Shown here piece after piece: positions 52,423 to 61,716 of a stretch of DNA of 64,000 nucleotides (positions are counted from its first letter, which is position 1; each line of letters opens with the position of its first letter). The notes beneath the pieces were generated by a model. The model did not search any database, had not been told where the DNA came from, and saw only the letters and a list, made by a program, of their open reading frames with translations. The stretch spans positions 62,001 to 126,000 of the forward strand of contig CAVYDJ010000003.1 of assembly GCA_963767285.1 (NCBI GenBank), read 5' to 3'. The position numbers and the translations under genes are program-made. This DNA comes from WHSW01 sp963767285 (GTDB lineage: Bacteria > Actinomycetota > Thermoleophilia > Solirubrobacterales > 70-9).

Positions 52423-54969
52423 CTACTCGGCGTCCGCGGGTGCCGGCTTCGCGCCCTCCGCCGCGGCCTCGGCGACCTCCTCGGCCTCCTCGGCGACGTC
52501 GGCCGACGATGCGACCACGAGCGCGACCGCGCTCACCAGGTCTTCGTCCTTGATGTTCATCACCTTGACGCCCTGAGTCGCGCGGCCCATCTGCGAGATC
52601 CCGCCGGCCCTCGTGCGCTGGACCATCCCGTTCTGGGAGATGAACAGCAGGTCCTGATGCTCGCGGACGATCAGCGCGCCGGCGAGGCCGCCCTTCTTCG
52701 CGGTCATCTTGATCGTCAGCACGCCCTTCGTGCCGCGGCCCTTGACGGGGTACTCGGCGACCGCGGTGCGCTTGCCATAGCCGTTCTCGGTGACGACGAA
52801 GAGCTGCGCGTCGTCGCGGGCGACGTCCATCGCCAGGACCCGGTTCTGCACGCCGCCGATCTTGCCGGCGACGTTCATGCCCTTGACCCCGGAGGTGTCG
52901 CGGCCCATCGGGCGCACCGCCGACTCGCTGAAGCGGGAGGCGTGGCCGGACTTGGAGACCAGCAGCAGGTCCTCGTCGCCCGAGGTGAGGCGCACGCCGA
53001 CGAGCTCGTCGCCGTCCCGGACCTTGATCGCGATGATCCCGTCCGCCTTGATCTTCGTGTTGTAGGCGAGGAACTCGGTCTTCTTGACCAGGCCCTTGGC
53101 GGTCGCGAAGGCCAGATACTTGGCTTCCTTGAAGTCCCGGGTCGGGATCACCGCCATCACCCGCTCACCGTCGCGCAGCGGGAGCACGTTGACGAGCGCG
53201 CGGCCCTTCGAGGTCCGCGAGCCCTCGGGCAGCTCGTAGACCTTGAGCCGGTAGACCTTGCCGCGGTTGGTGAAGAAGAGCAGGAAGTCGTGGGTCGAGC
53301 AGATGTGCAGGTGCTCGATGTAGTCGTCCTCCTTCATCTCCATCCCCATCACCCCGACGCCACCCCGATGCTGCTGGCGGTAGGTGACCAGGGGCAGCCG
53401 CTTGACGTAGCCCGAGTGCGTCAGCGAGATCACCATCTGCTGGTCGGCGATCATGTCCTCGATGTTCATGTCGCCCTCGAAGTAGATGATCTCGGTGCGC
53501 CGCTCGTCGCCGTAGCGCTCATCCACCTCGTCGAGCTCCTCGACGATCAGCGTGTCGACCCGCCCCGGGTCGCCGAGGATCGCCCGCAGCTCGGCGATCT
53601 GGGCGATCAGCTCGGCGTGCTCCTCGCGCACCTTGTCGGACTCGAGCGCGGTGAGCCTGGCGAGGCGCATGTCGAGGATCGCCTGCGCCTGCAGCTCGGA
53701 GAGCTCGAACTTCTCGATCAGACCCTCGCGGGCGATGTCGGCGTCCTTCGAGGCGCGGATCAGCTCGATCACGGCGTCGAGGTTGTCGAGCGCGATCAGC
53801 AGGCCCTCGAGGATGTGAGCGCGGGCCTCTGCGCGGCGGAGCTGATGCTGGGTGCGGCGGGTGACGACGTCGCGCTGGTGGTCGACGTAGGCCTCGATCA
53901 GCTCCTTCAGCGACAGCGTCTTCGGCACGCCGTCGACGAGGGCGACCATGTTCACGCCGAAGGTGTTCTGCATCTGGGTGTGCTTGTAGAGCTGGTTCAG
54001 CACCACCTCGGCCGGGTCGCCGCCGCGCTTCAGCTCGATCACCAGCCGCATCCCGGAGCGGTCCGATTCGTCGCGCAGGTCGGAGATCCCGTTGATCTTC
54101 TTCTCCCGCACGAGGTCGGCGATCTTCGTCACCAGGCCGCCGTCGCCCCCCTTCTTGACCTGGAACGGGAGCTCGGAGACGATGATCGACTCGCGGCCGC
54201 CCTTCATCGGCTCGATGTGGGCGCGGGCGCGGACCTTGACCGAGGCACGGCCGGAGGCGTACGCGTCGCGGATCCCCTCCATGCTCATCATCCCGCCGCC
54301 GGGGAAGTCGGGGCCCTTGACGTGCTCCATCAGGCCGGCGAGGTCGATCTCGGGGTTGGTCATGTACGCCTTGACCGCGCCGATGACCTCGCTCAAGTTG
54401 TGGGGCGGGATGTTGGTCGCCATCCCGACCGCGATCCCCGACGAGCCGTTGACCAGCAGGTTCGGGAATCGCGCCGGCAGCACGAGCGGCTCGGACTGCG
54501 ACTCGTCGTAGTTGGGCCCGAACACGACCGTGTCGGCGTCGATGTCGCGCAACATCTCGGTCGCCAGGCGGGCGAGACGGGCCTCGGTGTACCGCATCGC
54601 GGCGGCCGGGTCGTCGTCGATCGAGCCGAAGTTGCCCTGGCCGTCGACCAGCGGGTAGCGCAGGGAGAACTCCTGCGCCATCCGGACCAGCGTGTCGTAG
54701 ATCGCCGTGTCGCCGTGCGGGTGGTACTTACCCATCACCTCGCCGACGATGAAGGCGCTCTTGCGATACGGCCGGTTGGGCTGTAGGGCGAGGTCGTGCA
54801 TCGCGTACAGGACCCGGCGGTGGACGGGCTTGAAGCCGTCCCGGACATCGGGCAGCGCCCGGCCGACGATCACGCTCATCGCGTAATCGAGGTACGACGA
54901 CCGCATCTCCTGGGTGAGCTCGCGCTCCTCGATCCGGCCCGTCAGCGCTTCCAGAGAATCCTCAGACAT
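52423..54969 (-). CDS. gyrA: DNA gyrase subunit A
   Basis: 848 aa. YLDYAMSVIVGRALPDVRDG opens the breakage-reunion domain; the catalytic Tyr is Y127 in AAMRYTEARLA. The quinolone region reads YHPHGDTAIYDTLVRMAQ, with Thr88 at the position of E. coli Ser83 and D92 at Asp87. The C-terminal beta-pinwheel has a GyrA box QQHRGGVGV that differs from the usual QRRGGKG in the basic sixth residue. The tail is acidic and Ala-rich. Start overlaps the gyrB stop by 8 bases, so the subunits are coupled. Confidence 0.97.
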   Translation of the reverse strand: MSEDSLEALTGRIEERELTQEMRSSYLDYAMSVIVGRALPDVRDGFKPVHRRVLYAMHDLALQPNRPYRKSAFIVGEVMGKYHPHGDTAIYDTLVRMAQEFSLRYPLVDGQGNFGSIDDDPAAAMRYTEARLARLATEMLRDIDADTVVFGPNYDESQSEPLVLPARFPNLLVNGSSGIAVGMATNIPPHNLSEVIGAVKAYMTNPEIDLAGLMEHVKGPDFPGGGMMSMEGIRDAYASGRASVKVRARAHIEPMKGGRESIIVSELPFQVKKGGDGGLVTKIADLVREKKINGISDLRDESDRSGMRLVIELKRGGDPAEVVLNQLYKHTQMQNTFGVNMVALVDGVPKTLSLKELIEAYVDHQRDVVTRRTQHQLRRAEARAHILEGLLIALDNLDAVIELIRASKDADIAREGLIEKFELSELQAQAILDMRLARLTALESDKVREEHAELIAQIAELRAILGDPGRVDTLIVEELDEVDERYGDERRTEIIYFEGDMNIEDMIADQQMVISLTHSGYVKRLPLVTYRQQHRGGVGVMGMEMKEDDYIEHLHICSTHDFLLFFTNRGKVYRLKVYELPEGSRTSKGRALVNVLPLRDGERVMAVIPTRDFKEAKYLAFATAKGLVKKTEFLAYNTKIKADGIIAIKVRDGDELVGVRLTSGDEDLLLVSKSGHASRFSESAVRPMGRDTSGVKGMNVAGKIGGVQNRVLAMDVARDDAQLFVVTENGYGKRTAVAEYPVKGRGTKGVLTIKMTAKKGGLAGALIVREHQDLLFISQNGMVQRTRAGGISQMGRATQGVKVMNIKDEDLVSAVALVVASSADVAEEAEEVAEAAAEGAKPAPADAE

Positions 54970-57403
54970 CGAGGAACCTGACCTCCTTCGCGTGGCGCTC
55001 GATGAATGCCTTGCGCGGCTCGACCTTGTCCCCCATCAGCTCGGTGAAGATCCTCTCGGCCAGGGCCGCGTCGTCGATCGTGACCCGCTGCAGCGTCCGC
55101 GATCCGGGATCCATCGTCGTCACCCGCAGCTGCTCGGCGTTCATCTCGCCAAGGCCCTTGAAGCGCTGCATCGTCACGCCCTGTCGCGCCATCTCGAGCA
55201 CGGCCCGGCGGAGTTCGCCGAACGATTCGATCACCCGGCTCTTTTCACCGAAGGCGAGCGCGAACGGGGGCCGCCCGACCTGCTTGAGCAGGTCCTGGTG
55301 GACCTCGACCAGGTGGCGGTAGTCGTTGGAGGCGAACATCGCCTTGCTCAGCGTGTAGGTGCGCGCGAGGCCGTCGCTGCGGTGCACGGCCTTCACCTCG
55401 ATTTCCTCGTCGGACTCGGACAGGATCTCGGTGTCGAACGGCTCCCCCTCGGGATCGTCGGCGACGAGCAGTTTCCTGACCCCGGCGAGGCTGGCCGCCC
55501 CCTCGTCGAGGATCTGCGACTCGGAGAGGAAGCGGACGACTTCGTGGCCGTACTCGGCCTGCAGCGAGTCGGCCCAGCCCTCGTGCTCCTTGTAGCGGCG
55601 GTTGAACCGCTGCCAGCGTGCGGTCGTCAGCTTGTGCTGCTTCCCGTCGACATCGCGGAGGTCGAAGTCCTCCATCTTGTCGCGCAGCAGCAGCTCCTCG
55701 AGCTCGGACTCCTTCTCGATGTAGGTCTCGACCTTGCCGTTCTTCACCTTGTAGAGCGGCGGCGTCGCGATGTAGACGTAGCCGGCCTCGATCAGGTCCG
55801 GCAGCTCGCGATAGAGGAAGGTGAGCACCAGGGTGCGGATGTGGGCGCCGTCGACGTCGGCGTCGGTCATCACGATGATCTTGTGGTACCGCGCGTCGGA
55901 GAGGTTGAACTCCTCGCCGACGCCGGTGCCGATCGCGGTGATCATCGCCAGGATCATCTCGTTGTTGAGGATCTTGTCGATCCGGCTCTTCTCGACGTTG
56001 AGGATCTTGCCCCGCAGCGGCAGCACGGCCTGGGTGTTGCGGTCGCGGCCCTGCTTGGCGGAGCCGCCGGCGGAGTCGCCCTCGACGATGAACAGCTCCG
56101 CCAGGGCGGGGTCGCGGACCGTGCAGTCGGCGAGCTTGCCGGGGAGGGTCGAGTTCTCGAGCGCCGACTTGCGGCGGGTCAGGTCACGGGCCTTGCGCGC
56201 CGCCATGCGGGCGCGCGCCGCGTCGACCGACTTGGAGACGATCCGCCGGGCATCGGCCGGGTGTTCCTCGAGGAACTCGCCGAGCTTGCGGTTCACGGTC
56301 TCCTTGACCAGGCCCTCGACCGGGGGATTGCCCAGCTTCGACTTCGTCTGGCCCTCGAACTGCGGCTCGGCGAGCTTCACCGAGATCACCGCGGTCAGTC
56401 CCTCGCGGACGTCGTCGCCGCTCAGGTTCTCGTCCTTCTCCTTCAGCAGGCCCTTGTTGCGGGCGTACGCGTTCAGGGTCCTGGTCAGCGCCGAGCGGAA
56501 GCCGGAGAGGTGCGAGCCGCCCTCGTGGGTGTTGATGTTGTTGGCGAATGAGAACACCGACTCCTGATAGGAGGAGTTCCACTGCATCGCCACCTCGACC
56601 GCGCCGTCGGGGGTCTCGTTCTCGAAGAAGACCGGCTTGCGGTGCATCGCGTCCTTGTTCTCGTTCAGGTGCTTGACGAAGTCGACGATCCCGCCCTTGT
56701 AGAGGAAGGTGTCGCTCTGACCGGCCCCGCGCTCGTCGACGATCTTGATCTCCAGGCCGCGGGTCAGGAAGGCGGTCTCGCGCATCCGCTCGGCGAGCGT
56801 GTCGTAGTCGAGGTCGAGCGTCTCGAAGACCTCGTCGTCGGGCAGCCAGGTGATCGTCGTCCCGGTCGCCTTGCCCGTGAGCTTCTCGCCGCGCTTCAGG
56901 TCACCCTTGATCTCGCCGCGCTCGAAGTCCTGGGTCCACTTGTAGCCGTCGCGCCGCACCTCGAGGTGGAGGCGCTCGGAGAGCGCGTTGACGACCGAGA
57001 CGCCGACGCCGTGGAGCCCGCCCGAGACCTTGTAGCCGCTGCCCTCGCCGCCGAACTTGCCGCCGGCGTGCAGGGTCGTCAGCACGACCTCCGCGGCGGG
57101 GCGCTTCTCCTCAGGATGCTCGTCGACTGGGATCCCGCGCCCATCGTCGGCGACGGTGACGCTGTTGTCGGGGTGGAGGGTGAGCTCGATCTTGTCGCAG
57201 TGGCCGGCCAGGGCCTCGTCGACGGAGTTATCGACGACCTCGTAGACGAGGTGATGGAGGCCCCGGGGCCCGGTCGAGCCGATGTACATGCCCGGGCGCT
57301 TGCGCACCGGGTCGAGGCCGCGCAGAACGGTGATCTCGCCCGACGTGTAGCCGTTCTGTTCCTTCTTCGCGCCCTTGCGGTCGGCGCTCGCCTCGGTTGC
57401 CAC
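54962..57403 (-). CDS. gyrB: DNA gyrase subunit B, with long insert
   Basis: 813 aa from GTG 57403. The ATPase has EVVDNSVDEALAGHCD, DDGRGIPVD, and GGLHGVGVSVVNALS. The TOPRIM domain has FIVEGDSAGGSAKQGRDR and TDADVDGAHIRTL. Between PPLYKVKNGK and MQRFKGLGEMN lie about 185 residues where mycobacterial GyrB has about 40, so there is an extra block of about 145, as in Gram-negative GyrB. A longer frame upstream to a TTG at 57457 exists but GyrB similarity does not need it. GAAAGGG 10 bases before the GTG is a modest ribosome-binding site. Confidence 0.96.
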   Translation of the reverse strand: MATEASADRKGAKKEQNGYTSGEITVLRGLDPVRKRPGMYIGSTGPRGLHHLVYEVVDNSVDEALAGHCDKIELTLHPDNSVTVADDGRGIPVDEHPEEKRPAAEVVLTTLHAGGKFGGEGSGYKVSGGLHGVGVSVVNALSERLHLEVRRDGYKWTQDFERGEIKGDLKRGEKLTGKATGTTITWLPDDEVFETLDLDYDTLAERMRETAFLTRGLEIKIVDERGAGQSDTFLYKGGIVDFVKHLNENKDAMHRKPVFFENETPDGAVEVAMQWNSSYQESVFSFANNINTHEGGSHLSGFRSALTRTLNAYARNKGLLKEKDENLSGDDVREGLTAVISVKLAEPQFEGQTKSKLGNPPVEGLVKETVNRKLGEFLEEHPADARRIVSKSVDAARARMAARKARDLTRRKSALENSTLPGKLADCTVRDPALAELFIVEGDSAGGSAKQGRDRNTQAVLPLRGKILNVEKSRIDKILNNEMILAMITAIGTGVGEEFNLSDARYHKIIVMTDADVDGAHIRTLVLTFLYRELPDLIEAGYVYIATPPLYKVKNGKVETYIEKESELEELLLRDKMEDFDLRDVDGKQHKLTTARWQRFNRRYKEHEGWADSLQAEYGHEVVRFLSESQILDEGAASLAGVRKLLVADDPEGEPFDTEILSESDEEIEVKAVHRSDGLARTYTLSKAMFASNDYRHLVEVHQDLLKQVGRPPFALAFGEKSRVIESFGELRRAVLEMARQGVTMQRFKGLGEMNAEQLRVTTMDPGSRTLQRVTIDDAALAERIFTELMGDKVEPRKAFIERHAKEVRFLDV

Positions 57404-57506
57404 TCGGGTCAGACCCTTTCGGTCGATGTCATGAGAAACCCCGACCGCATGGCCCAAGAACAGGCCGAGAACCCAGCGGATCGGGGCGGGGGTGCAAGTT
57501 CACATA

Positions 57507-57512
57507 AGGATA
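57507..57512 (-). promoter_or_regulatory. Extended -10 (TGGTATCCT) upstream of gyrB
   Basis: On the minus strand TG-G-TATCCT is an extended -10 about 100 bases before the gyrB GTG, in the 167-base gap after the DUF721 gene. It would give gyrBA its own transcript with a leader, unlike the leaderless genes nearby. The rest of that gap shows no gene. Confidence 0.4.
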
Positions 57513-57570
57513 CCAGGACGACCCGCCGGAACGCCGTACGAGTTACCACGAAATCCCTGCAAATCACGCA

Positions 57571-57888
57571 CTAATGTGAATCAGAAGAAGAACTTTCGCC
57601 CACCACCATCCGAAGTCGCGAAATCGGCGCCGATCCGAGGGCCTCGTTGACCCGCTCGAGCAGCTCGTCTTGGAGCAGGTCGAGCTCCTGCGCCCAGGTC
57701 GCGGCGCGGCATTCCACGGTCACGGTGCCGTCGCGCTCGCGGACCGGCCGCGCCTCGGCGGCGATCCGCTCGCCGACGGCCTGCGGCCAGACCGCCTGCA
57801 CCGCGGCGAGCGGCGTCTGCGGCTGGACGTCGGCCCGCAGCGCGCGGATCGAGTCGCCGACCGGCTTCGGCGTGGTTCGGCGGCTCAT
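57571..57888 (-). CDS. DUF721 (DciA-like) protein
   Basis: 105 aa from ATG 57888, overlapping the recF stop (ATGA). It has TPLAAVQAVWPQAVGERIAA, EARPVRERDGTVTVECRAATWAQELD in the usual order, and LLERVNEALG: the small KH-like DUF721 domain found between recF and gyrB in most Actinobacteria. Related DciA proteins load the replicative helicase in bacteria without DnaC. That role is likely here but unproven for this branch. Confidence 0.9.
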   Translation of the reverse strand: MSRRTTPKPVGDSIRALRADVQPQTPLAAVQAVWPQAVGERIAAEARPVRERDGTVTVECRAATWAQELDLLQDELLERVNEALGSAPISRLRMVVGESSSSDSH

Positions 57889-59000
57889 GCCGCCTCGGCG
57901 CCCTCTGCGCCCCCGGCCGCGCCGAGCGGGCGGCCGTCGCGAATCGCGATCTCGCGCCGCTCGGAGCCGTCCGGGAGCTGGTCCGGCTCGGTCGCGGTGA
58001 TCAGCGTCTGGCCGCCGCCGGCGCTCAGGTGCTCGACCAGCAGGCGGCGACGATCGGCGTCGAGCTCGGAGGTGACGTCGTCGAGGAGCATCAGGGGCGG
58101 CGGGCGGCCGTCGTCCAGCAGCGCCCGCCGCTCCGCGAACAGCAGCGCCAGCAGCGCCGCCCGCTGCTGGCCCTGCGAGCCGTAGCGGCGCAGGGCACGG
58201 CCACCGGCCTCGAGCGCGAGCTCGTCGTGATGCGGGCCCCAGCCGCTGTAGCCACGCCTGAGGTCCGTCTCGCGCCGCGCCGCGATCTCCTCGGCCAGCG
58301 TCTCGGGGTCCGTCGCCTCGCTGCGCGGGCGGTAGCGCAGGCCGGCGTCGCCGGTCAGGCCGAGGGCGGCGGCGGACTCGGCGAACGGCGTTGCGAGACG
58401 GTCGACGGCTTCGGCGCGGATCGCGATCACCTCGACGCCGGCGGCGGCGAGCTCGTGATCCCAGGAATCGAGCGTGTCGGTCGACGCCGCCCCGGCGCGT
58501 ATCCGGCCGAGCAGGGCATTGCGCTGCGCCAGCGCGCGCGAGTAGCGCCGGCGCGCCTCCGTGCGGGCAGGCCAAAGCGCGGCGCAGAAGCCGTCGAGAT
58601 GAGTTCGACGTCCGGCCGGCGGTCCCTTCACGAGGGCGAGCCGATCTGGCATGAAGACCGCGAGCGGCGGGCGCTGGACGGTGACGTCGGACCCGGCCGG
58701 CACCCCGTCGACCAGGTGACGGCGGCCTTCGGCCCGGCTCACGGAGCTCAGGAAGCGCCGGCGCAGTCCCCCGCCGGCGACGGTCGCCTCCGCACGGGCC
58801 AGCGACTCGCCGAAGGCGATCGTCTCGCGATCGTCGCGCGTCCGGCACGAGCGGCCGGCGAGGGCCGTATAGGTGGCCTCGAGCAGATTCGTCTTCCCGG
58901 CCCCGTTCGGGCCCCAGAGCAGGTTCAGCCCGGGGCCCAGCTCGACCTCACAGGCGACGAGGTTGCGGAAGCCGAGTACGCCTACGGACTCGACAACCAC
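57885..59000 (-). CDS. recF: DNA replication/repair protein RecF
   Basis: 371 aa from GTG 59000. ESVGVLGFRNLVACEVELGP leads to Walker A GPNGAGKTNLLEA. Later come the ABC-type signature YGSQGQQRAALLALLFAE and Walker B PPLMLLDDVTSELD. It loads RecA at single-strand gaps with RecO and RecR. Longer open frames upstream cover the dnaN-recF gap and are not supported. 112 bases, with a perfect hairpin, separate it from dnaN. Confidence 0.95.
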   Translation of the reverse strand: MVVESVGVLGFRNLVACEVELGPGLNLLWGPNGAGKTNLLEATYTALAGRSCRTRDDRETIAFGESLARAEATVAGGGLRRRFLSSVSRAEGRRHLVDGVPAGSDVTVQRPPLAVFMPDRLALVKGPPAGRRTHLDGFCAALWPARTEARRRYSRALAQRNALLGRIRAGAASTDTLDSWDHELAAAGVEVIAIRAEAVDRLATPFAESAAALGLTGDAGLRYRPRSEATDPETLAEEIAARRETDLRRGYSGWGPHHDELALEAGGRALRRYGSQGQQRAALLALLFAERRALLDDGRPPPLMLLDDVTSELDADRRRLLVEHLSAGGGQTLITATEPDQLPDGSERREIAIRDGRPLGAAGGAEGAEAA

Positions 59001-59049
59001 GCCGCCACCTATGACGAGGTCCAGGCGCAGCCAGGCAAGGACGCAGGGA

Positions 59050-59074
59050 GGCCAGGTAGCGGCGCTACCTGGCC
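59050..59074. repeat. Perfect hairpin between dnaN and recF
   Basis: GGCCAGGTAGC and GCTACCTGGCC form an 11-base-pair stem with a 3-base loop in the dnaN-recF gap. There is no T run. It could be an RNA processing or attenuation site that sets the dnaN to recF ratio, or a protein site. Confidence 0.6.
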
Positions 59075-59112
59075 GACCGAGGACACAGCATGGCTGCGAT
59101 CTGGGCCCGTCA

Positions 59113-60222
59113 TCAGACGTTGAGGCGGATTGGCATGACGAGATACGAGAAGTCGTCGCCTTCGACCGGGCGCAGCAGCCCTGGTCGCAGCGGCGAGCTG
59201 AGCTGGATCGCAACCTGCTCGGTGGCGACGCTCTCGACGCCCTCGACCAGGAACTGCGGATTGAACGCGATCTCGAGCGGCTCGCCCGTATACGGAGCGG
59301 GCATCCCCTCGCTGGCGTCGCCGATGTCGGGGGTCTCGGCGGCGACCGTGAGCTCGCCCTCGGCGAACGCGAGCCGCAGCGGCGCGTTGCGCTGCGCAAG
59401 CTGGCTGATCCGGCGGGTGATCTCGAGGAACTCCTCGCGCGGCAGGCGGACATCGTGCTCGAAGGCCTCGGGGATCAGCTGCCGCCAGCTCGGGAACTGC
59501 CCCTCGATCAGCCGCGAGGAGAGCAGGACGCCGGCGACGCGGAAGACGGCCTGGTTGCGGGCCAGCGAGATCTCGACCTCCTCAGCCGCCTCGCCGCTGA
59601 CGATCCGCGCCAGCTCCCGCAGCGCCCGCGCCGGGACGTTTGCCTCCAGCGGCGCCGCGACCGGCGCCTCGAGCTCCGTGTGCTTGACGCTCAGGCGGTA
59701 GGAGTCGGTCGCGACCATCGTCAGCGTCGTCCCCTCGGCCTGGACCAGAACGCCGGTCAGGATCGGCCGCACCTCGTCGCGCGAGGCGGCCCGAGCGACG
59801 AGGTCGATCGTCTCCGCCAGCGGGCCGGCGGGAAGCTTGACGGCCTCGCCCTCCAGCTCCGGCAGCCGCGGGAAGTCGTCCGCGGGCAGGGTGCGAAGGT
59901 GAAAGCGCGCCGCGCCGCCGGCGATCTCGACGTCGCGCTGCTCGCCGCGCAGCTCCAGGCTCACCTCACCGGGGGGCAGGCTGCGCACGACGTCGGCGAA
60001 CAGGCGCCCGGGCAGCAGCACGGTGCCGTCGCGCTCGGTCTTGGCATCGCCGACGGTTCTGGTCAGCGCCAGCTCCATATCGGTGGCGCGCAGGGTGACC
60101 GCGCCGTCGGCGGCGATCACGAGGATCCCGCCCAGGGAAGGCAGGGTGCCGCGGGTCGAGACGGCTCTGCCGACCAGCTGCAACGCGGCGGAGAGGGAAT
60201 CGCGGGAAACGGAAAGCTTCAT
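59113..60222 (-). CDS. dnaN: DNA polymerase III sliding clamp beta subunit
   Basis: 369 aa. MKLSVSRDSLSAALQLVGRA opens the first clamp domain, FPRLPELEG and RPILTGVLVQAEG mark the second, and the C-terminus YLVMPIRLNV is the classical end that lines the protein-binding cleft. It forms a ring around DNA and tethers polymerase. Separated from dnaA by about 103 bases that carry the origin signals. Confidence 0.97.
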   Translation of the reverse strand: MKLSVSRDSLSAALQLVGRAVSTRGTLPSLGGILVIAADGAVTLRATDMELALTRTVGDAKTERDGTVLLPGRLFADVVRSLPPGEVSLELRGEQRDVEIAGGAARFHLRTLPADDFPRLPELEGEAVKLPAGPLAETIDLVARAASRDEVRPILTGVLVQAEGTTLTMVATDSYRLSVKHTELEAPVAAPLEANVPARALRELARIVSGEAAEEVEISLARNQAVFRVAGVLLSSRLIEGQFPSWRQLIPEAFEHDVRLPREEFLEITRRISQLAQRNAPLRLAFAEGELTVAAETPDIGDASEGMPAPYTGEPLEIAFNPQFLVEGVESVATEQVAIQLSSPLRPGLLRPVEGDDFSYLVMPIRLNV

Positions 60223-60420
60223 CGAAGGTCGCTCATCTTCCTACTTAGATCAGATGTATCTGGTTCGTGGATTGTTGGGGATGGAGGATCGTTCTGGGCG
60301 GCGCAGTGCCCGATCCACCTGTGGATCAAGAGCCCGCACCCGGTGGATCATGCCCCGTCTCGGTGGACGGATGCTCTCGGGCCGGCCTGGTCCCCAGGGT
60401 CGAGTGGATCGTGTGGATGG
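60223..60420. other. Candidate replication origin (oriC), dnaA-dnaN gap and dnaA 3' end
   Basis: A cluster of imperfect DnaA boxes in reverse orientation (consensus TGTGGATAA): TCGTGGATT at 60265-60273, TGTGGATCA at 60320-60328, GGTGGATCA at 60342-60350, AGTGGATCG at 60403-60411 and TGTGGATGG at 60412-60420. The first two flank the palindrome GATCCACCTGTGGATC (60312-60327). A locally AT-richer stretch at about 60235-60265 could be the unwinding element. The dnaA-dnaN gap is the usual oriC site in Actinobacteria. The dnaA-rpmH gap has no such boxes. Confidence 0.6.
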
Positions 60421-61708
60421 CTGCGGCGGTCTCAGAACCGGGCTCGAGCCGCGCCGAGACGGAGCGGATCGCGTGCATGACGGTGGTGTGGTCGCGGTCG
60501 AAGGCGCGGGCGATCTGGGTCAAGGAGAGCGGGGTCAGCTCGCGCGCCATGTACATCGCGAGCTGGCGCGAGTGGGAGACCCGCGGGGAGCGCTGCGGCG
60601 AGAGCAGCTCGGCCCTCGTCAGCCCGCTGACCGCGCAGACGGCGTCCTGGATCGCGGCCAGGGTCGGCGGCGTGGCGCCGGCGGGCGGCGGAACGCCGTC
60701 GCCGCGCCCGAGCGCCCGGCGAACGAGCGGCGGCGTGATCGGTTCGGAGAGCAGCGAGCCCATCGCCATCACCCTGGTCATCGCGCCCTCGAGGACCCGG
60801 AGGTTGTCCGGGACCGCGCTCGCGATCTCCTGGAGCACGGTCGGATCGGGAAGGTCGGGATGCGAGTCGCTGGCGATCCGCCAGAGGACCGCGGTGCGGG
60901 TCCGCAGGTCGGGCGCCTCGAGCTCGACCCGCAGGCCCCAGTTGAAGCGGTCGCGCAAGCGGTCGGCGAGCTTGGAGAGCGCCTCGGGCGGCCGATCGCT
61001 GGAGAGGACGATCTGCTTGCCGGCTGCGTGCAGGGTGTTGAAGGTGTGGACGAACTCCTCCTCGGTGCGCTGCTTGCCCTCGAGCACCTGGACGTCGTCG
61101 ATCAACAGCGCGTCGAGCTCCCGATAGCGCGCCTTGAAGGCCTCCGGCCCCTCACGCCGCAGGGCGGCGACGAACTCCGAGGTGAACCGCTCGGCGGTCG
61201 TGTAGTGGATCTCGAGCTCGGGATGGTTGTTGCGCATGTAGTCGACGATCGCGCCCAGCAGGTGGGTCTTGCCCAGCCCTGGCGGGCCGTGCATGAAGAG
61301 GGGGTTGTATGCCTCACCGGGCAGCTCGGCGACCGCGAGTGCGGCGGAGTGGGCGAGCCGGTTGCCCTCGCCGATCACGAAGCGGTCGAAGGTGTGCCGG
61401 GGATCGAGCGGCAGCGACCGCGGCCGCGCCGGGTCGGTGACCGCGGTCCGCTCGTCGACGAAGGCGAACTCGGTCAGCTCGGGCGCCTGCCGGCCGACGA
61501 TCTCGAGCAGCCGGTCCGCGTAGCGGCGTTCGACCCAGGCCCGAACGGCGGGCGGGGCGGCCAAGAAGAGGGTGGCTCCCTGGGCGGACACCGGCCGGAT
61601 CGGCTCGAACCAGAGGCTGAAGGTCGAGCCCGGCATCGAGGTCTCGAGCTCGCCGCGCACCCGCTCCCAAAGCGTTGCAAGATCTCCCTCTGGCGGCGAA
61701 GCGGGCAC
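60326..61708 (-). CDS. dnaA: Chromosomal replication initiator DnaA
   Basis: 460 aa with a GTG start. Domain I begins LWERVRGELETSMPGSTFSL with a short linker. The AAA+ domain has FMHGPPGLGKTHLL (K147) and DALLIDDVQVLEGK. Domain IV ends with the box-binding signature FDRDHTTVMHAIRSV. It binds DnaA boxes and opens oriC. A leaderless -10 (TATGGT) lies 8 bases upstream of the GTG. The last 40 codons overlap part of the DnaA-box cluster. It is divergent from rpmH with 98 bases between. Confidence 0.97.
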   Translation of the reverse strand: MPASPPEGDLATLWERVRGELETSMPGSTFSLWFEPIRPVSAQGATLFLAAPPAVRAWVERRYADRLLEIVGRQAPELTEFAFVDERTAVTDPARPRSLPLDPRHTFDRFVIGEGNRLAHSAALAVAELPGEAYNPLFMHGPPGLGKTHLLGAIVDYMRNNHPELEIHYTTAERFTSEFVAALRREGPEAFKARYRELDALLIDDVQVLEGKQRTEEEFVHTFNTLHAAGKQIVLSSDRPPEALSKLADRLRDRFNWGLRVELEAPDLRTRTAVLWRIASDSHPDLPDPTVLQEIASAVPDNLRVLEGAMTRVMAMGSLLSEPITPPLVRRALGRGDGVPPPAGATPPTLAAIQDAVCAVSGLTRAELLSPQRSPRVSHSRQLAMYMARELTPLSLTQIARAFDRDHTTVMHAIRSVSARLEPGSETAAAIHTIHSTLGTRPAREHPSTETGHDPPGAGS

Positions 61709-61716
61709 GGCTCGCG

